This document shows, piece by piece, positions 1-12,238 of a DNA stretch of 64,000 bases (its first letter is position 1; every line of letters begins with the position of its first letter). The notes beneath the pieces are model-generated. The model searched no databases. It was not told the DNA's origin and was given only the letters and a program-made list of their open reading frames with translations. Origin of the DNA: Rhodococcus sp. SMB37 (GTDB lineage Bacteria > Actinomycetota > Actinomycetes > Mycobacteriales > Mycobacteriaceae); NCBI RefSeq assembly GCF_004345605.1, contig NZ_SLVY01000001.1, forward strand, positions 124,001 to 188,000, written 5' to 3'. The position numbers and the translations under genes were made by a program.

Positions 1-749
1 CCGGTGTGCACACCGACCGGGTCGACGTTCTCGATCGAGCAGACGATCACGACGTTGTCGCGACCGTCGCGCATCAGCTCGAGCTCGTATTCCTTCCATC
101 CGAGGATCGACTCCTCGATCAGGACGTTCGCGGTCGGCGATGCGGCCAGACCGCCACCGGCGATACGTTCGAGATCCTTCTCGTCGTATGCCATTCCGGA
201 GCCGAGGCCACCCATCGTGAACGACGGGCGAACCACGACGGGGTAACCGAGCTCGGCCACGGTCGCGCGAACCTCGTCCATCGTGTAGCAGACGGCCGAG
301 CGGGCGGATTCGCCGCCGCACTTCGCGACGATGTCCTTGAATTTCTGCCGGTCCTCGCCGCGCTGGATGGCGTCGAAGTCGGCGCCGATGAGTTCGACGT
401 CGTACTTGTCGAGGATTCCTTGCTCGGACAGCGCAACCGCGGTGTTGAGTGCGGTCTGACCGCCGAGTGTCGCGAGCACCGCATCGATGGGGGTGCCGTT
501 CGCGGCCTCGGTCGCGAAGACCTTCTCGACGAATTCGGCGGTGATCGGCTCGATGTAGGTCGAGTCGGCGAACTCCGGGTCGGTCATGATCGTGGCGGGG
601 TTCGAGTTGACGAGCGAGACCCGCAGGCCTTCCTCGCGCAGCACACGGCAGGCCTGAGTGCCGGAGTAGTCGAACTCGCAGGCCTGACCGATGACGATCG
701 GACCGGAGCCGATGACCAGGACGTGGGAGAGATCGGTACGGCGTGGCAT
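1..749 (-). CDS. carB: Carbamoyl-phosphate synthase large subunit, N-terminal part (cut by window edge)
   Basis: This is the ammonia/ATP-using large subunit that makes carbamoyl phosphate for pyrimidine and arginine synthesis. About 249 N-terminal residues are visible. They begin [20 protein letters not shown] and contain the expected [10 protein letters not shown] and [10 protein letters not shown] blocks of the first ATP-grasp half, followed by a [10 protein letters not shown] nucleotide-binding stretch. The ATG overlaps the carA stop codon by one base (TGATG on the minus strand), so translation is probably coupled with the small subunit. The remaining three quarters of the protein lie left of the window. 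Identity is certain from these motifs and from its place after carA. Confidence 0.97.
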   Translation of the reverse strand, partial: MPRRTDLSHVLVIGSGPIVIGQACEFDYSGTQACRVLREEGLRVSLVNSNPATIMTDPEFADSTYIEPITAEFVEKVFATEAANGTPIDAVLATLGGQTALNTAVALSEQGILDKYDVELIGADFDAIQRGEDRQKFKDIVAKCGGESARSAVCYTMDEVRATVAELGYPVVVRPSFTMGGLGSGMAYDEKDLERIAGGGLAASPTANVLIEESILGWKEYELELMRDGRDNVVIVCSIENVDPVGVHT

Positions 750-1933
750 CAGTTCTTCTCTCCCTCGAGCATGCGGGTGAAACGGTCGAACAGGTAGGCG
801 GCGTCATGCGGTCCGGCGGCCGCTTCCGGGTGGTACTGCACGGAGAACGCGGAGCCGTCGGCGAGCTTGACGCCTTCGACGGCGCCGTCATTGGCACATG
901 TGTGGCTGACCACCGCGCGTCCGAACGGGGTGTCGAACTCCTGGCCCGCCTCCCCTTCGAGCGCGAACCCGTGGTTCTGCGCGGTGATGGCGATTCGGCC
1001 GGTCTCGTGTTCGACGACCGGGATGTTGATGCCGCGGTGGCCGAACTTCATCTTGTAGGTGTCCAGTCCCAGCGCGCGGCCGAGGATCTGGTTGCCGAAG
1101 CAGATTCCGAACAACGGCAGACCCTGCCCGAGCACTTCCTTCGTCAGGTGCACCGCGCCGTCGGCGGTGGCCGGGTCGCCGGGTCCGTTGGACAGGAACA
1201 CGCCGTCGGCCTTCAGATCCAGGATGTCGTGCAGCGTCGCGGTGGACGGCAGCACATGCACGCGGATACCGCGCTGCGCGAACATACGCGGGGTGTTGGT
1301 CTTGATGCCGAGGTCGATCGCCGCGACGGTGAAGCGGGCGTCACCGACGGTGGGTTCGACGACGTATCCGGTGCTGGTGCTCACCTCACCGGCGAGGTCG
1401 GCGCCGAGCATCGACGGCTGGCTCTTGACGCGATCGAGGAGGGCGTCGATGTCGAGGTCGTCACCTTTCCATGCGAGGGTGTCGCCGGAGAACACGCCCG
1501 CGCGCATCGACCCGCGGGTGCGCAGGTGCCGCACAAGCGCGCGGGTGTCGATGCCCGCGAGACCGACGACGTCCTGTCGCTCGAGTTCGTCCTGCAGCGA
1601 TCCGGTGGCACGCCAGCTCGACGTGCGGCGGGACGGATCGCGGACCACGAATCCGGCCACCCAGATCTTCGATTCAGAGGCCTCGCCGGTCGGCCCGACC
1701 GATTCGTTGTCTTCCTGGTTCCAGCCGGTGTTGCCGATCTGCGGCGCGGTGGCCACGACGATCTGGCGGTGGTAGCTGGGGTCGGTCAAAGTTTCCTGGT
1801 ATCCGGTCATGCCGGTGCTGAACACGGCCTCGCCGAGGGTCTGCCCGACCGCGCCGAAAGGGATACCTCGGAAGACGCGCCCGTCCTCGAGGACCAACAC
1901 TGCGGTGCCACCGCCGAATGTTCTGCCGCTCAT
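749..1933 (-). CDS. carA: Carbamoyl-phosphate synthase small subunit (glutamine amidotransferase)
   Basis: The small subunit hydrolyses glutamine and channels ammonia to CarB. The 394-residue protein has the normal length. Its N-terminal domain (about 1-200) is followed by a class I glutamine amidotransferase domain with the nucleophile Cys278 in [10 protein letters not shown] and the His368/Glu370 pair in SVQYHPE, so the catalytic triad is complete. A CGGAGA ribosome binding site six bases before the ATG supports the start. It lies between the PH-like membrane protein gene (105-base gap) and carB (one-base overlap) in the pyrimidine operon. Confidence 0.97.
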   Translation of the reverse strand: MSGRTFGGGTAVLVLEDGRVFRGIPFGAVGQTLGEAVFSTGMTGYQETLTDPSYHRQIVVATAPQIGNTGWNQEDNESVGPTGEASESKIWVAGFVVRDPSRRTSSWRATGSLQDELERQDVVGLAGIDTRALVRHLRTRGSMRAGVFSGDTLAWKGDDLDIDALLDRVKSQPSMLGADLAGEVSTSTGYVVEPTVGDARFTVAAIDLGIKTNTPRMFAQRGIRVHVLPSTATLHDILDLKADGVFLSNGPGDPATADGAVHLTKEVLGQGLPLFGICFGNQILGRALGLDTYKMKFGHRGINIPVVEHETGRIAITAQNHGFALEGEAGQEFDTPFGRAVVSHTCANDGAVEGVKLADGSAFSVQYHPEAAAGPHDAAYLFDRFTRMLEGEKN

Positions 1934-2038
1934 GCGTTGTCTCCGTTCTGTTCGACCTCACCAGAGCCGGCCGCAGGGGCTGAATTCTCGCGTGTCGTGA
2001 TTGTCGTGATCGTCATCGTCGTTGTGATCGTCACAGTC

Positions 2039-2530
2039 CTATGAATTTTCGTTCTCGTCGCGGGTCCAAGCCGGGTACACCGACTTGTCGTCGCCGCGGA
2101 ATCCGGTGTCGATCTCGGTACCCGAGGGCAACTCCCAGCGGATGACCAGGACTCCGCCCTTGGTCATCACCTTCCCCGCAAGTCCTCGTTCGGTTCGGAT
2201 GGCGCGGATCGAGTCCTGCGGAATCCAGATTGGTGTCTCACCGGTGCGGCTCAGCAGGATTCCCTTGGTGTGGCGACTCAGCTCCGACTCTGCGCGGTGC
2301 CCGAGGTCGCCGACGGCGATGCGGTCCTGCCAGCTCGGCGCGAGGGTGCTGCCCACGTACAGGCCGGTGCTCGGGGCGATCAGTTCGCCGCCGAGATCAT
2401 CGGGCAGCGCGGGCAGTTCCCCCACGACATCGGCCTGCCGCCGGGCGCGTCCCCGCCAGCCCTTCCACATCAGCAGGACCAACACCACCCACAGTGCGAC
2501 GAAGGCCAGGGTCAGCAGAATGCGGTCCAT
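2039..2530 (-). CDS. Small membrane protein with PH-like domain, pyrimidine-operon linked
   Basis: This 163-residue protein starts [16 protein letters not shown], a single N-terminal membrane helix (about residues 4-24), and continues as a beta-rich cytosolic domain with GLYVGSTLAPSW and TPIWIPQDSIRAI, typical of the actinobacterial PH-like proteins between pyrC and carA (Rv1382 position in M. tuberculosis). Its function is unknown; the constant link to the pyr operon is family knowledge. I chose the ATG that overlaps the pyrC stop (TGATG), with GGAG 13 bases upstream. A GTG twelve bases earlier would add four residues. After the TAG stop the frame continues as a His/Asp-rich stretch before carA. 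Confidence 0.85.
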   Translation of the reverse strand: MDRILLTLAFVALWVVLVLLMWKGWRGRARRQADVVGELPALPDDLGGELIAPSTGLYVGSTLAPSWQDRIAVGDLGHRAESELSRHTKGILLSRTGETPIWIPQDSIRAIRTERGLAGKVMTKGGVLVIRWELPSGTEIDTGFRGDDKSVYPAWTRDENENS

Positions 2531-3881
2531 CAGAGCACCCACTCTCCGCCGTGACGCGGGAACACTGCACCGTCACGGGCCGTGATCCGCCCGCGCAGCG
2601 CGGTGACCGTGACCTTGCCCGGCAGGGTCATCGCTTCGTACGGGGTGTTGTGCGAGATGCTTGCCAGGTCGGGTCCGCTCACGGTCCACTCGGTGTCCGG
2701 GTCGACGAGCACCACGTTGGCGGGTTCACCGACCGCGAGCGGCCGACCTTGATCGTCGAGTCCGACGATCTGCGCGGGCCGCTCGCTCATCACCTTCGCG
2801 ACGCCGCGCCAGTCGAGCAGCCCGGGGCGCACCATCGTGTCGATCACGATCGACAGAGCCGTCTCGAGTCCCAGCATGCCCGGGCGGGCCTGGGAGAACT
2901 CGCAGCACTTGTCCTGCTCGGCGTGCGGAGCATGGTCGGTGGCCACACAGTCGATGATGCCTGCGGCCAGGCCTCGGCGGAGCGCTTCGACATCGGAACG
3001 TTCACGCAGCGGCGGGTTGACCTTGTTCACTGCGTCGTAGGTTTCGAGCCGCGAGTCGTCGAGCAACAGGTGGTGCGGTGTAACCTCGGAACTGATCGAA
3101 ATACCTTGCGCGCGAGCCCATTCGACGAGCGCAACGGTGCCGGCGGTAGAAGCATGGCAGATGTGCACACGAGCCCCCGCATCGCGGGCGAGCAGTGCGT
3201 CGCGGGCGACGATCGACTCCTCGGCCGCGCGCGGCCACCCTGCCAGGCCGAGCCGCGCGGCGGTGGGGCCTTCGTGTGCAACCGCGCCGACCGTCAGGCG
3301 CGGTTCTTCCGCGTGCTGCGCGATGAGCACTCCGAGCGAGCCGGAGTATTCGAGCGCACGCCGCATGATCAGCGGGTCGTAGACGCATTTGCCGTCGTCG
3401 GAGAACATCTTGACCTGGCCGACGCCCGCGGCCATGGTGCCCATCTCGGCGAGCTGCTTGCCTTCGAGCCCCACGGTCACGGCGCCGACGGGGTGCACGT
3501 CGACGAGGCCGCATTCCTGGCCGCGGCGCCACACGTGGTCGGTGATGACCACCGAGTCGGCGACCGGGTCGGTATTGGCCATGGCGAAGACAGCGGTGTA
3601 ACCGCCGAGCGCGGCGGCAGCAGAGCCCGTCTCGATCGTCTCGGTGTCCTCGCGGCCGGGTTCGCGCAGGTGGGTGTGCAGATCCACGAATCCGGGCAGC
3701 ATGATCTGCCCGGTTCCGTCGATGATGGTCGCGTCGGCGGGCGCGGACACAGCGGTGCCGATCTCGAGGATCTGTTCGTCGCCGAGCAGGACGTCGACCG
3801 GATCTCCTTCGCCGTAGAGCCGGACGTTACGGATGAGCACCTGCGGCGTCACCGGTGTATCTCCTGTTCCTGAGGTGTGGG

Positions 3882-3885
<4 letters not shown>
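2530..3885 (-). CDS. pyrC: Dihydroorotase
   Basis: This zinc enzyme closes carbamoyl-aspartate to dihydroorotate, the third step of pyrimidine synthesis. The 451-residue protein is of the large (class I) type. It has the metal-binding HTHLREPG motif at His70/His72 and the catalytic ATDHAPHA segment around residue 320. The start is the GTG that overlaps the pyrB stop by four bases (GTGA), the same coupling arrangement as at pyrB/pyrR. It ends in a one-base overlap with the PH-like gene. Confidence 0.97.
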
Positions 3886-5474
<1,589 letters not shown>

Positions 5475-5497
5475 TAAAGGATGCCTGACGGTCAATG

Positions 5498-5503
5498 AGC
5501 CTA
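5498..5503 (-). promoter_or_regulatory. Possible -10 box of the pyr operon
   Basis: The minus strand has TAGGCT here. Transcription would start near 5491 and give a leader of about 54 bases that just contains the PyrR hairpin. No convincing -35 is seen, which is common in actinobacteria. Tentative. Confidence 0.35.
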
Positions 5504-5590
5504 TCAGCGGGCCGGGAGCGTCCGGCCTGGTTCGCAGGTGAAGCTCAACACAGCCGCTCGGGAACGTCGGCCGTCGACATCGAGGAAAAC

Positions 5591-5637
5591 GTGTCGAGCG
5601 GGCCCGCCAGGCGAACCTGGGCGGACCCGCTCGACAC
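5591..5637 (-). terminator. Strong intrinsic terminator after nusB
   Basis: An 18-bp stem (5637-5620 with 5608-5591) closes an 11-base loop. The single mismatch on the plus strand (C5603/A5625) becomes a G-U pair on the minus-strand RNA, which points to the minus strand as the transcribed one. The stem is followed by GTTTTCC. It lies 22 bases after the nusB stop and insulates efp-nusB from the pyr operon. Confidence 0.88.
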
Positions 5638-5658
5638 GGAACAGCAGAGTGGGGCCCG

Positions 5659-6183
5659 TCAGGCCCGGTCGGTACCAGCCGAGTCCGTGTCGGGGGTCCT
5701 GCCCTCGGCGGCCGGACGTGCCGAGGTGGCCGCAGCTGCGGCACGCACCTGGTCGGCGAGGGCCACGATCTGGCCGAGCACACCGTTGATGAAGGCCGGC
5801 GAGTCGTCGGTCGAAAGCTGCTTGGCCAGCTCGACGGCCTCGTCGACGGCCACCACCGGCGGCACATCCGTGGTGTGGAAGAGCTCCCAAACCGACAGCC
5901 GCAGGATCGCGCGATCCACGGCCGGCAGACGATCGAGGGTCCACTCGTGCAGGTGGTCGGCGATCGTGCGGTCGATCTCGTCGAGGTGCTCGGCGACACC
6001 GCGGATGATCGTCTGTGCGTAGGGGGGCACCGGCGCAACCTGATCGTCGCGGACGGCGAGCGCCACCCGATCGGCCGCGAGGTCGACCGGGTGGGTATCG
6101 CGGGCTTCCGCCTCGAACAGCAGGTCGACGGCGCGCTTACGTGCCTTGTGACGGGCTCCGAGTTTCTTCTGGGTACCGGACAC
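5659..6183 (-). CDS. nusB: Transcription antitermination factor NusB
   Basis: NusB works with NusE (S10) on boxA RNA to prevent premature termination of rRNA transcription. The 174-residue protein matches the all-helical family: [20 protein letters not shown] at the N-terminus, [13 protein letters not shown] in the middle and [14 protein letters not shown] near the end. About 30 Ala/Thr-rich residues extend past the usual C-terminus. The GTG start follows the efp stop with no gap and there is no separate ribosome binding site, so translation is presumably coupled to efp. Confidence 0.95.
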   Translation of the reverse strand: MSGTQKKLGARHKARKRAVDLLFEAEARDTHPVDLAADRVALAVRDDQVAPVPPYAQTIIRGVAEHLDEIDRTIADHLHEWTLDRLPAVDRAILRLSVWELFHTTDVPPVVAVDEAVELAKQLSTDDSPAFINGVLGQIVALADQVRAAAAATSARPAAEGRTPDTDSAGTDRA

Positions 6184-6747
6184 TCAGGAGTTCACTCGCC
6201 CCAGGTAGTTGCCGTCGCGGGAATCGACCTTGAGCTTGTCACCGGTGTTGATGAACAGTGGCACCTGGATCTCGGCGCCGGTCTCGAGGGTCGCAGGCTT
6301 GGTGCCGCCGGTCGAGCGGTCACCCTGCAGGCCGGGGTCGGTGTGCTTCACCACGAGCTCGATCGTGACGGGCAGCTCGACGAACAGCGGGACATCCTCG
6401 TGTGTCGCGACCTGGACCGGCATGTTCTCGAGCAGGAACTTCGCGGCATCGCCGAGCAGTTCGGGCGTGATCGAGATCTGGTCGTAGGTCTCGCCGTCCA
6501 TGAAGACGTAGTCGGTGCCGTCGTTGTACAGGTAGGTCATGTCGCGACGGTCGACCGTGGCGGTCTCGACCTTGACACCGGCATTCCACGTCTTGTCGAC
6601 AGTCTTGCCCGACGTCACATTCTTGAGCTTCGTGCGCACGAACGCGGGGCCCTTGCCCGGCTTGACGTGCTGGAACTCGATGATCTGCCAGAGCTGGCCT
6701 TCGATCTTCAGAACGAGCCCGTTCTTGAAATCACTGGTGTCAGCCAC
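6184..6747 (-). CDS. efp: Elongation factor P
   Basis: EF-P relieves ribosome stalling at consecutive prolines. The 187-residue protein has the three beta domains of the family. The tip loop reads [11 protein letters not shown] with Lys32 at the functional position; the palindromic PGKGP is the actinobacterial form, reported to act without lysine modification (family knowledge). The start is a GTG with AGGAGA about ten bases upstream. It lies between pepQ and nusB on the same strand. Confidence 0.97.
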   Translation of the reverse strand: MADTSDFKNGLVLKIEGQLWQIIEFQHVKPGKGPAFVRTKLKNVTSGKTVDKTWNAGVKVETATVDRRDMTYLYNDGTDYVFMDGETYDQISITPELLGDAAKFLLENMPVQVATHEDVPLFVELPVTIELVVKHTDPGLQGDRSTGGTKPATLETGAEIQVPLFINTGDKLKVDSRDGNYLGRVNS

Positions 6748-6782
6748 TTACTTCGCGTCTCCTAGAGTCGGGGGACCGCCCC

Positions 6783-7883
6783 TTATACGACGGTCAATGT
6801 CTTGGCGGTGAGCGTCAACAGCTCCGGAGTCTGCTCGCGCACCACGAGCGTGTCCTCGATCCGCACGCCTCCGCGCCCCGGGAAGTACACACCCGGCTCG
6901 ACGGTCACCGCCGCACCGGCGACAAGTGTACCGGGCGCGGCGGCACCGATTCCCGGCGCTTCGTGGATCTCGAGGCCGACTCCGTGCCCGAGGCCGTGCA
7001 GGAACAACTCTGCGTGCCCGGCCGCGGCGATGATCGAGCGGGCGGCCGCGTCCACGGCTGCACACTCGATACCCGGCGCGAGGGCTTCCCTCCCGGCTCG
7101 TTGGGCACGCAGGACCACGTCGTAGACGTCACGTTGCCACTCGGCGGCGCGGTCGAGGACATAGGTGCGGGTCATGTCGGAGTGATACCCACCTATCTGC
7201 GCGCCGAAATCGAACTTGACGAAGTCACCGGACGCGAGGACCGCACCGGTCGGACGGTGGTGCGGTACGGCAGAATTGGCGCCGGTCGCGACGATCGTCT
7301 CGAACGAGATGCCGTCGGCTCCGTGCTCGAACATGCGCCATTCGAGGTCGCGCGCGACCTCTTTCTCCGTGCGCCCGGGCCGCAGGCCACCCGCGGAGAT
7401 CAGGTCGGCGAGTGCTCGATCCGCGGCACCACACGCCTGACGGATCAGGTCGATCTCGTGCTCGTCCTTGACCATGCGCAGACGCTCGACGAGGCGTGGG
7501 GCGGCGACGAAGGACACACTGGAGTCGAGGGTGTCCCACTCGGCACGGTCGTCGACGGTCACGACATGACTTTCGAAACCCCATGATCTGCGCGGGCCCC
7601 GCCCTGCCGTACCCACCAGGTGACCGGCCGACGCGCGGGCGATCTCGGCGCGCAGGTCGGGAACCTGCTCGGCCACCTGGGACAGGTAGCGACCGTCGGT
7701 GCAGATCATGGTGCGCGACTCGTCGGCATCGTCGTCGGTCGATACGAGCAGCGCGGCATTGGATCCGGTGAATCCGGTGAGGTATCGGATGTTGAGCAGA
7801 TCGGTCACCAGCAGGGCGTCGAGGCTGCGGTCGACAAGGAGTCCGCGCAGCGCCGCGCGGCGAGAAGCATGATCGGCGGGCAT
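6783..7883 (-). CDS. pepQ: Xaa-Pro peptidase family protein (M24 metallopeptidase)
   Basis: A cytosolic peptidase of the creatinase/aminopeptidase P fold that probably removes or splits proline-containing dipeptides. The 366-residue protein has an N-terminal creatinase-like domain (LLVTDLLNIRYLTGFTGSNA) and a C-terminal pita-bread domain with metal ligands in KFDFGAQIGGYHSDMTRTY, the HGLGHGVGLEIHE block and VTVEPGVYF...GVRIEDT. I placed the start at the ATG of MPADHASRR; longer upstream reading frames would run through the promoter of the divergent gene at 7959. The gene precedes efp as in mycobacteria. Confidence 0.94.
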   Translation of the reverse strand: MPADHASRRAALRGLLVDRSLDALLVTDLLNIRYLTGFTGSNAALLVSTDDDADESRTMICTDGRYLSQVAEQVPDLRAEIARASAGHLVGTAGRGPRRSWGFESHVVTVDDRAEWDTLDSSVSFVAAPRLVERLRMVKDEHEIDLIRQACGAADRALADLISAGGLRPGRTEKEVARDLEWRMFEHGADGISFETIVATGANSAVPHHRPTGAVLASGDFVKFDFGAQIGGYHSDMTRTYVLDRAAEWQRDVYDVVLRAQRAGREALAPGIECAAVDAAARSIIAAAGHAELFLHGLGHGVGLEIHEAPGIGAAAPGTLVAGAAVTVEPGVYFPGRGGVRIEDTLVVREQTPELLTLTAKTLTVV

Positions 7884-7958
7884 GTCGTTCAACCTACCGC
7901 GAAGACGGAATGTGGGACCGGCCACACTTCTCTCGAGGCAGGCGTTACTCTCGGGTAC

Positions 7959-8567
7959 ATGAAATCCTGGTTGCTTCGCGGGCTCGGGCTCGCCCTGGTC
8001 CACGTCGTCGTGCGTGTCCTGCTCGGTGCCGCACTGATCCAGTGGCCCCTACAGGGGTCGGTCCTGCGATGGGCCGGACTGGCCGTGGTCGTTCTCGCGG
8101 CGGTGGCATGGGCCGGCCTCGACGGGATCCGGGATCGTCGGGCCCACCCCGACGCGGACGACGGCGACGATCTGACGATGCGGTGGCTCGCTGCCGGTGC
8201 GGTCACAGGCCTCGTCGGCGGCTTCGTGACATGGCTGGTCGACACCGTCACCTCCATCCCGGTGGGCGTGAAGTCGTTGTTCTTCGAATTGACATCCGGC
8301 GCCGCCTTCACCGTGCTGCTGGTATTCCTTCCCGCGATGGCCGCGGTCGCGGTCGGCCGGTTCCTGGTACGGCACGACAAGCCCAGCGACGACGACTGGT
8401 CCGATCACTCGAACCGTCCGGAGCGCATACCCGCGATGGCTGCGACGGGCCCCTCCACCACGGACTCGACCCGAGGCATCGCCCCGACAGACGCGTGGAG
8501 CAACGACGAGGCACCGACGGAGGTGTTCCCGGCAGTCGATCCGACCACCCGGAACCGCGACGCCTGA
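7959..8567 (+). CDS. B-4DMT-like four-helix membrane protein
   Basis: This 202-residue integral membrane protein has four predicted helices in the first 140 residues (starting MKSWLLRGLGLALVHVVVRV, then LAVVVLAAVAWAGLD, AVTGLVGGFVTWLVD and FTVLLVFLPAMAAVAVGRF). A hydrophilic Asp/Ser/Thr-rich C-terminal tail follows. It matches the conserved actinobacterial protein found beside pepQ/efp (Rv2536 position), often named B-4DMT family transporter; the substrate is unknown. There is no ribosome binding site, but TTACTC lies eight bases before the ATG, suggesting a leaderless mRNA. Confidence 0.82.
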   Translation: MKSWLLRGLGLALVHVVVRVLLGAALIQWPLQGSVLRWAGLAVVVLAAVAWAGLDGIRDRRAHPDADDGDDLTMRWLAAGAVTGLVGGFVTWLVDTVTSIPVGVKSLFFELTSGAAFTVLLVFLPAMAAVAVGRFLVRHDKPSDDDWSDHSNRPERIPAMAATGPSTTDSTRGIAPTDAWSNDEAPTEVFPAVDPTTRNRDA

Positions 8568-8589
8568 CACGACCACATAATTTCCCCAA

Positions 8590-8641
8590 ACAACCCTATC
8601 GTTCCCTATTGATACATGCATATGGGTAACGATAGGGTTGT
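8590..8641. promoter_or_regulatory. 52-bp palindromic operator and promoter of the HTH regulator
   Basis: Perfect 14-base arms (ACAACCCTATCGTT at 8590-8603 and its complement at 8628-8641) flank a partly symmetrical centre. Each arm repeats the hexamer: CCCTAT at 8594 and again ten bases later at 8604, and ATGGGT/ATAGGG on the other side, giving four half-sites at one-helical-turn spacing. TTGATA (8609-8614) and GATAGG (8631-8636), 16 bases apart, form a plausible promoter inside it, with a transcription start close to the ATG at 8645. A DNA-binding target of the adjacent gene product is the simplest reading. Confidence 0.8.
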
Positions 8642-8644
8642 CTT

Positions 8645-9073
8645 ATGTCTGAAGTCCTGTATTCGGTGGACCAGGTCGCAGAGCGCCTGGGACTGCACGT
8701 GCGCACCGTCCGCAACTACGTGCGTGACGGGAAGCTCCCCGCGGTACGCATCGGCAAGCAGTACCGGATCGCCCACGAAGATCTCGAGGCGTTCACCGGG
8801 CGACCCGTGCCACCACCGCTCCGCGACAGCACCCCGACCGAGAGGCACAGTGAGGTGTCGAGCATCGTCGAGATCGACGCCGTCGACCCCCACACCGCCT
8901 ATCGCCTCAGCACCCTGCTCACCGCGTCGGTTGCGCATCGCGGCGATGGCCCGAAACTGCGTCTCGACACGGTCTACGACGAACAGCGCGGGCGTATGAA
9001 GGTGATCATCCTCGGCGGCCTCGCCGACACCGCACACCTGCTGGAATCCGTCGAGGCGGTGCTCGAGTCATGA
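8645..9073 (+). CDS. Excisionase/MerR-like helix-turn-helix regulator
   Basis: The 142-residue protein has an N-terminal winged HTH of the excisionase (HTH_17) type: YSVDQVAERLGLHVRTVRNY, then VRDGKLPAVRIGKQYRI and a helix with EDLEAFTG. The C-terminal half (about 80-142) is a small alpha/beta domain with VKLRLD-like and MKVIILGGLAD strands that I do not recognise. It starts only three bases after the palindromic operator and probably represses itself. Its last four bases overlap the following hydrolase gene (ATGA), so the two are co-translated. Confidence 0.85.
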   Translation: MSEVLYSVDQVAERLGLHVRTVRNYVRDGKLPAVRIGKQYRIAHEDLEAFTGRPVPPPLRDSTPTERHSEVSSIVEIDAVDPHTAYRLSTLLTASVAHRGDGPKLRLDTVYDEQRGRMKVIILGGLADTAHLLESVEAVLES

Positions 9074-9906
9074 GCGCCATCTACCGGTCCGAAGCCGGCG
9101 GTCGCCGGATCGTGCAGCGCTATCGCGAACAACTCGACGCGTGGCCCGTGCCGGCCGCGCACTTGCTGATCGACACCCGCGAGGGCGAGACCTTCGCGCT
9201 CGCGTGCGGTCCCGCCGATGCACCCCCCGTGGTGCTGTTGCACGGGTCCGGCGCGAACTCGTCGACGTGGCGGGGCGACATCGCATCCTGGTCTCGGAAG
9301 TTCCGAGTGTTCGCGGTGGACATGGTGGGCGAGCCCGGCCTCAGTGCCCCGTCCCGCCCACGCCTCGACACCGATGCGGTCACCCTGTGGCTCGACGACG
9401 TCCTCGACGGACTGGGCCTGACCCATTGCACCCTGGTGGGAATGTCGCTCGGCGGATGGAGCGCGCTCGACTACACCCTCCGCAGACCGGATCGGGTCGA
9501 CCGACTTGCGCTGTTGTGCCCCGGCGGGATCGGACGGCAGACAACCGGACGTGTCGCCGCAGTCGCGGCGCTGAGCCTGTTCGGACAATCGGGTCGACGC
9601 CGATCCGCAGCGCGGATGACCGGGCTCGCCCCGGACGATCCCGTCCTCGACGAGATCACCGCCACCTTCGGAGTCTTCCGGCCCCGCACCGAGCGTCTTC
9701 CGGTGTTCGACGACGCTGCGCTGGCCGGCATCGGCGTTCCTGTGCTGGCGATCGTCGGTGACCGCGACCTGATGTTCGACTCTGCCGACACCGCGACACG
9801 GCTCGACCGTGCCCTGCCCGCCGCCCAGGTGCACATCCTGCCCGGTGTCGGGCACGCGATCCTCGGCCAGACCGAGACGGTTCTCGACTTCCTGCGTCAA
9901 CCGTAG
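9070..9906 (+). CDS. Alpha/beta hydrolase
   Basis: This 278-residue alpha/beta-hydrolase-fold protein has the oxyanion segment VVLLHGSGANSSTW, the nucleophile elbow LVGMSLGGWSA (Ser about 124), a likely acid Asp in IVGDRDLMF and the catalytic His in LPGVGHAILG near the C-terminus. The substrate is unknown. The ATG overlaps the stop of the HTH regulator gene by four bases, so its expression is probably set by the palindromic operator upstream. Confidence 0.9.
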   Translation: MSAIYRSEAGGRRIVQRYREQLDAWPVPAAHLLIDTREGETFALACGPADAPPVVLLHGSGANSSTWRGDIASWSRKFRVFAVDMVGEPGLSAPSRPRLDTDAVTLWLDDVLDGLGLTHCTLVGMSLGGWSALDYTLRRPDRVDRLALLCPGGIGRQTTGRVAAVAALSLFGQSGRRRSAARMTGLAPDDPVLDEITATFGVFRPRTERLPVFDDAALAGIGVPVLAIVGDRDLMFDSADTATRLDRALPAAQVHILPGVGHAILGQTETVLDFLRQP

Positions 9907-9969
9907 CGGCGCTCAGTTTCCCGCTCGGCCGCAGTCGGTACTGACAGAACCATCGACCGAGGAGAGACC

Positions 9970-10563
9970 ATGTCCGAAATGCTCGACCTGTCCCCTGCCG
10001 CCGACCGGATGGCCGACGCCCTCGACGAGATCGACGACGATCACCTGGATCGGCCCACACCCTGTGATGGGATGCCGGTCCGGGTTCTCGTCGACCACGT
10101 GCTCGGCCTGTCGCTCGCGTTCGAGGCCGCCGCACGCAAGGATCTCGGTGCTCTCACCGAGAGTGCTCCCTCACCCGGCGCGGTCGACCTGCCCGACGGC
10201 TGGCGCACAGTGGGCCGGAACCGTCTCGACGCGCTCCGCCGGGCATGGGAAGATCCGACCGCGTGGTCGGGCCCGACCCGAGCGGGCGGCCTCGACCTAC
10301 CCGGCAACATCGCGGGTCTCGTCACGCTCGACGAACTCGTCGTGCATGGCTGGGATCTCGCCGTCGCCACGGGTCGGTCGTACTCGTGCACGCCCGTCGA
10401 CATCGCCGCGTGCACCGCATTCGCCGAGTCGATCACCGACGAACAGCGTGACGCCGGTGGCCTGTTCGGTCCGGCGGTTCCCGTTCCGGATAGCGCATCG
10501 GACCTCGATCGGTTGATCGGGCTCACCGGTCGCGATCCGACGTGGGCACCCGACGGCGCCTGA
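9970..10563 (+). CDS. TIGR03086-type DinB-like protein (probable mycothiol-dependent enzyme)
   Basis: A 197-residue protein of the TIGR03086 / mycothiol maleylpyruvate isomerase-like group. The four-helix DinB fold begins LDLSPAADRMADALDEI, with TPCDGMPVRVLVDHVLG (possible metal ligand His) and DELVVHGWDLAVATG carrying another conserved His. These proteins are thought to bind a metal and often use mycothiol; the reaction here is unknown. GAGGAGA lies five bases before the ATG. It follows the HTH and hydrolase genes by 63 bases on the same strand and ends four bases from the convergent aroB. Confidence 0.87.
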   Translation: MSEMLDLSPAADRMADALDEIDDDHLDRPTPCDGMPVRVLVDHVLGLSLAFEAAARKDLGALTESAPSPGAVDLPDGWRTVGRNRLDALRRAWEDPTAWSGPTRAGGLDLPGNIAGLVTLDELVVHGWDLAVATGRSYSCTPVDIAACTAFAESITDEQRDAGGLFGPAVPVPDSASDLDRLIGLTGRDPTWAPDGA

Positions 10564-10567
10564 CGGA

Positions 10568-12234
<1,667 letters not shown>

Positions 12235-12238
12235 GATG

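Noticed and set aside
6-2044. Long plus-strand frames opposite carB and carA
   Set aside because: They are antisense frames typical of high-GC DNA; the minus-strand frames carry all catalytic motifs of the Car subunits.
7620-7958. N-terminal extension of the B-4DMT-like protein
   Set aside because: It runs antisense through the start of pepQ, has no hydrophobic or family character, and the conserved protein begins at MKSWLL.
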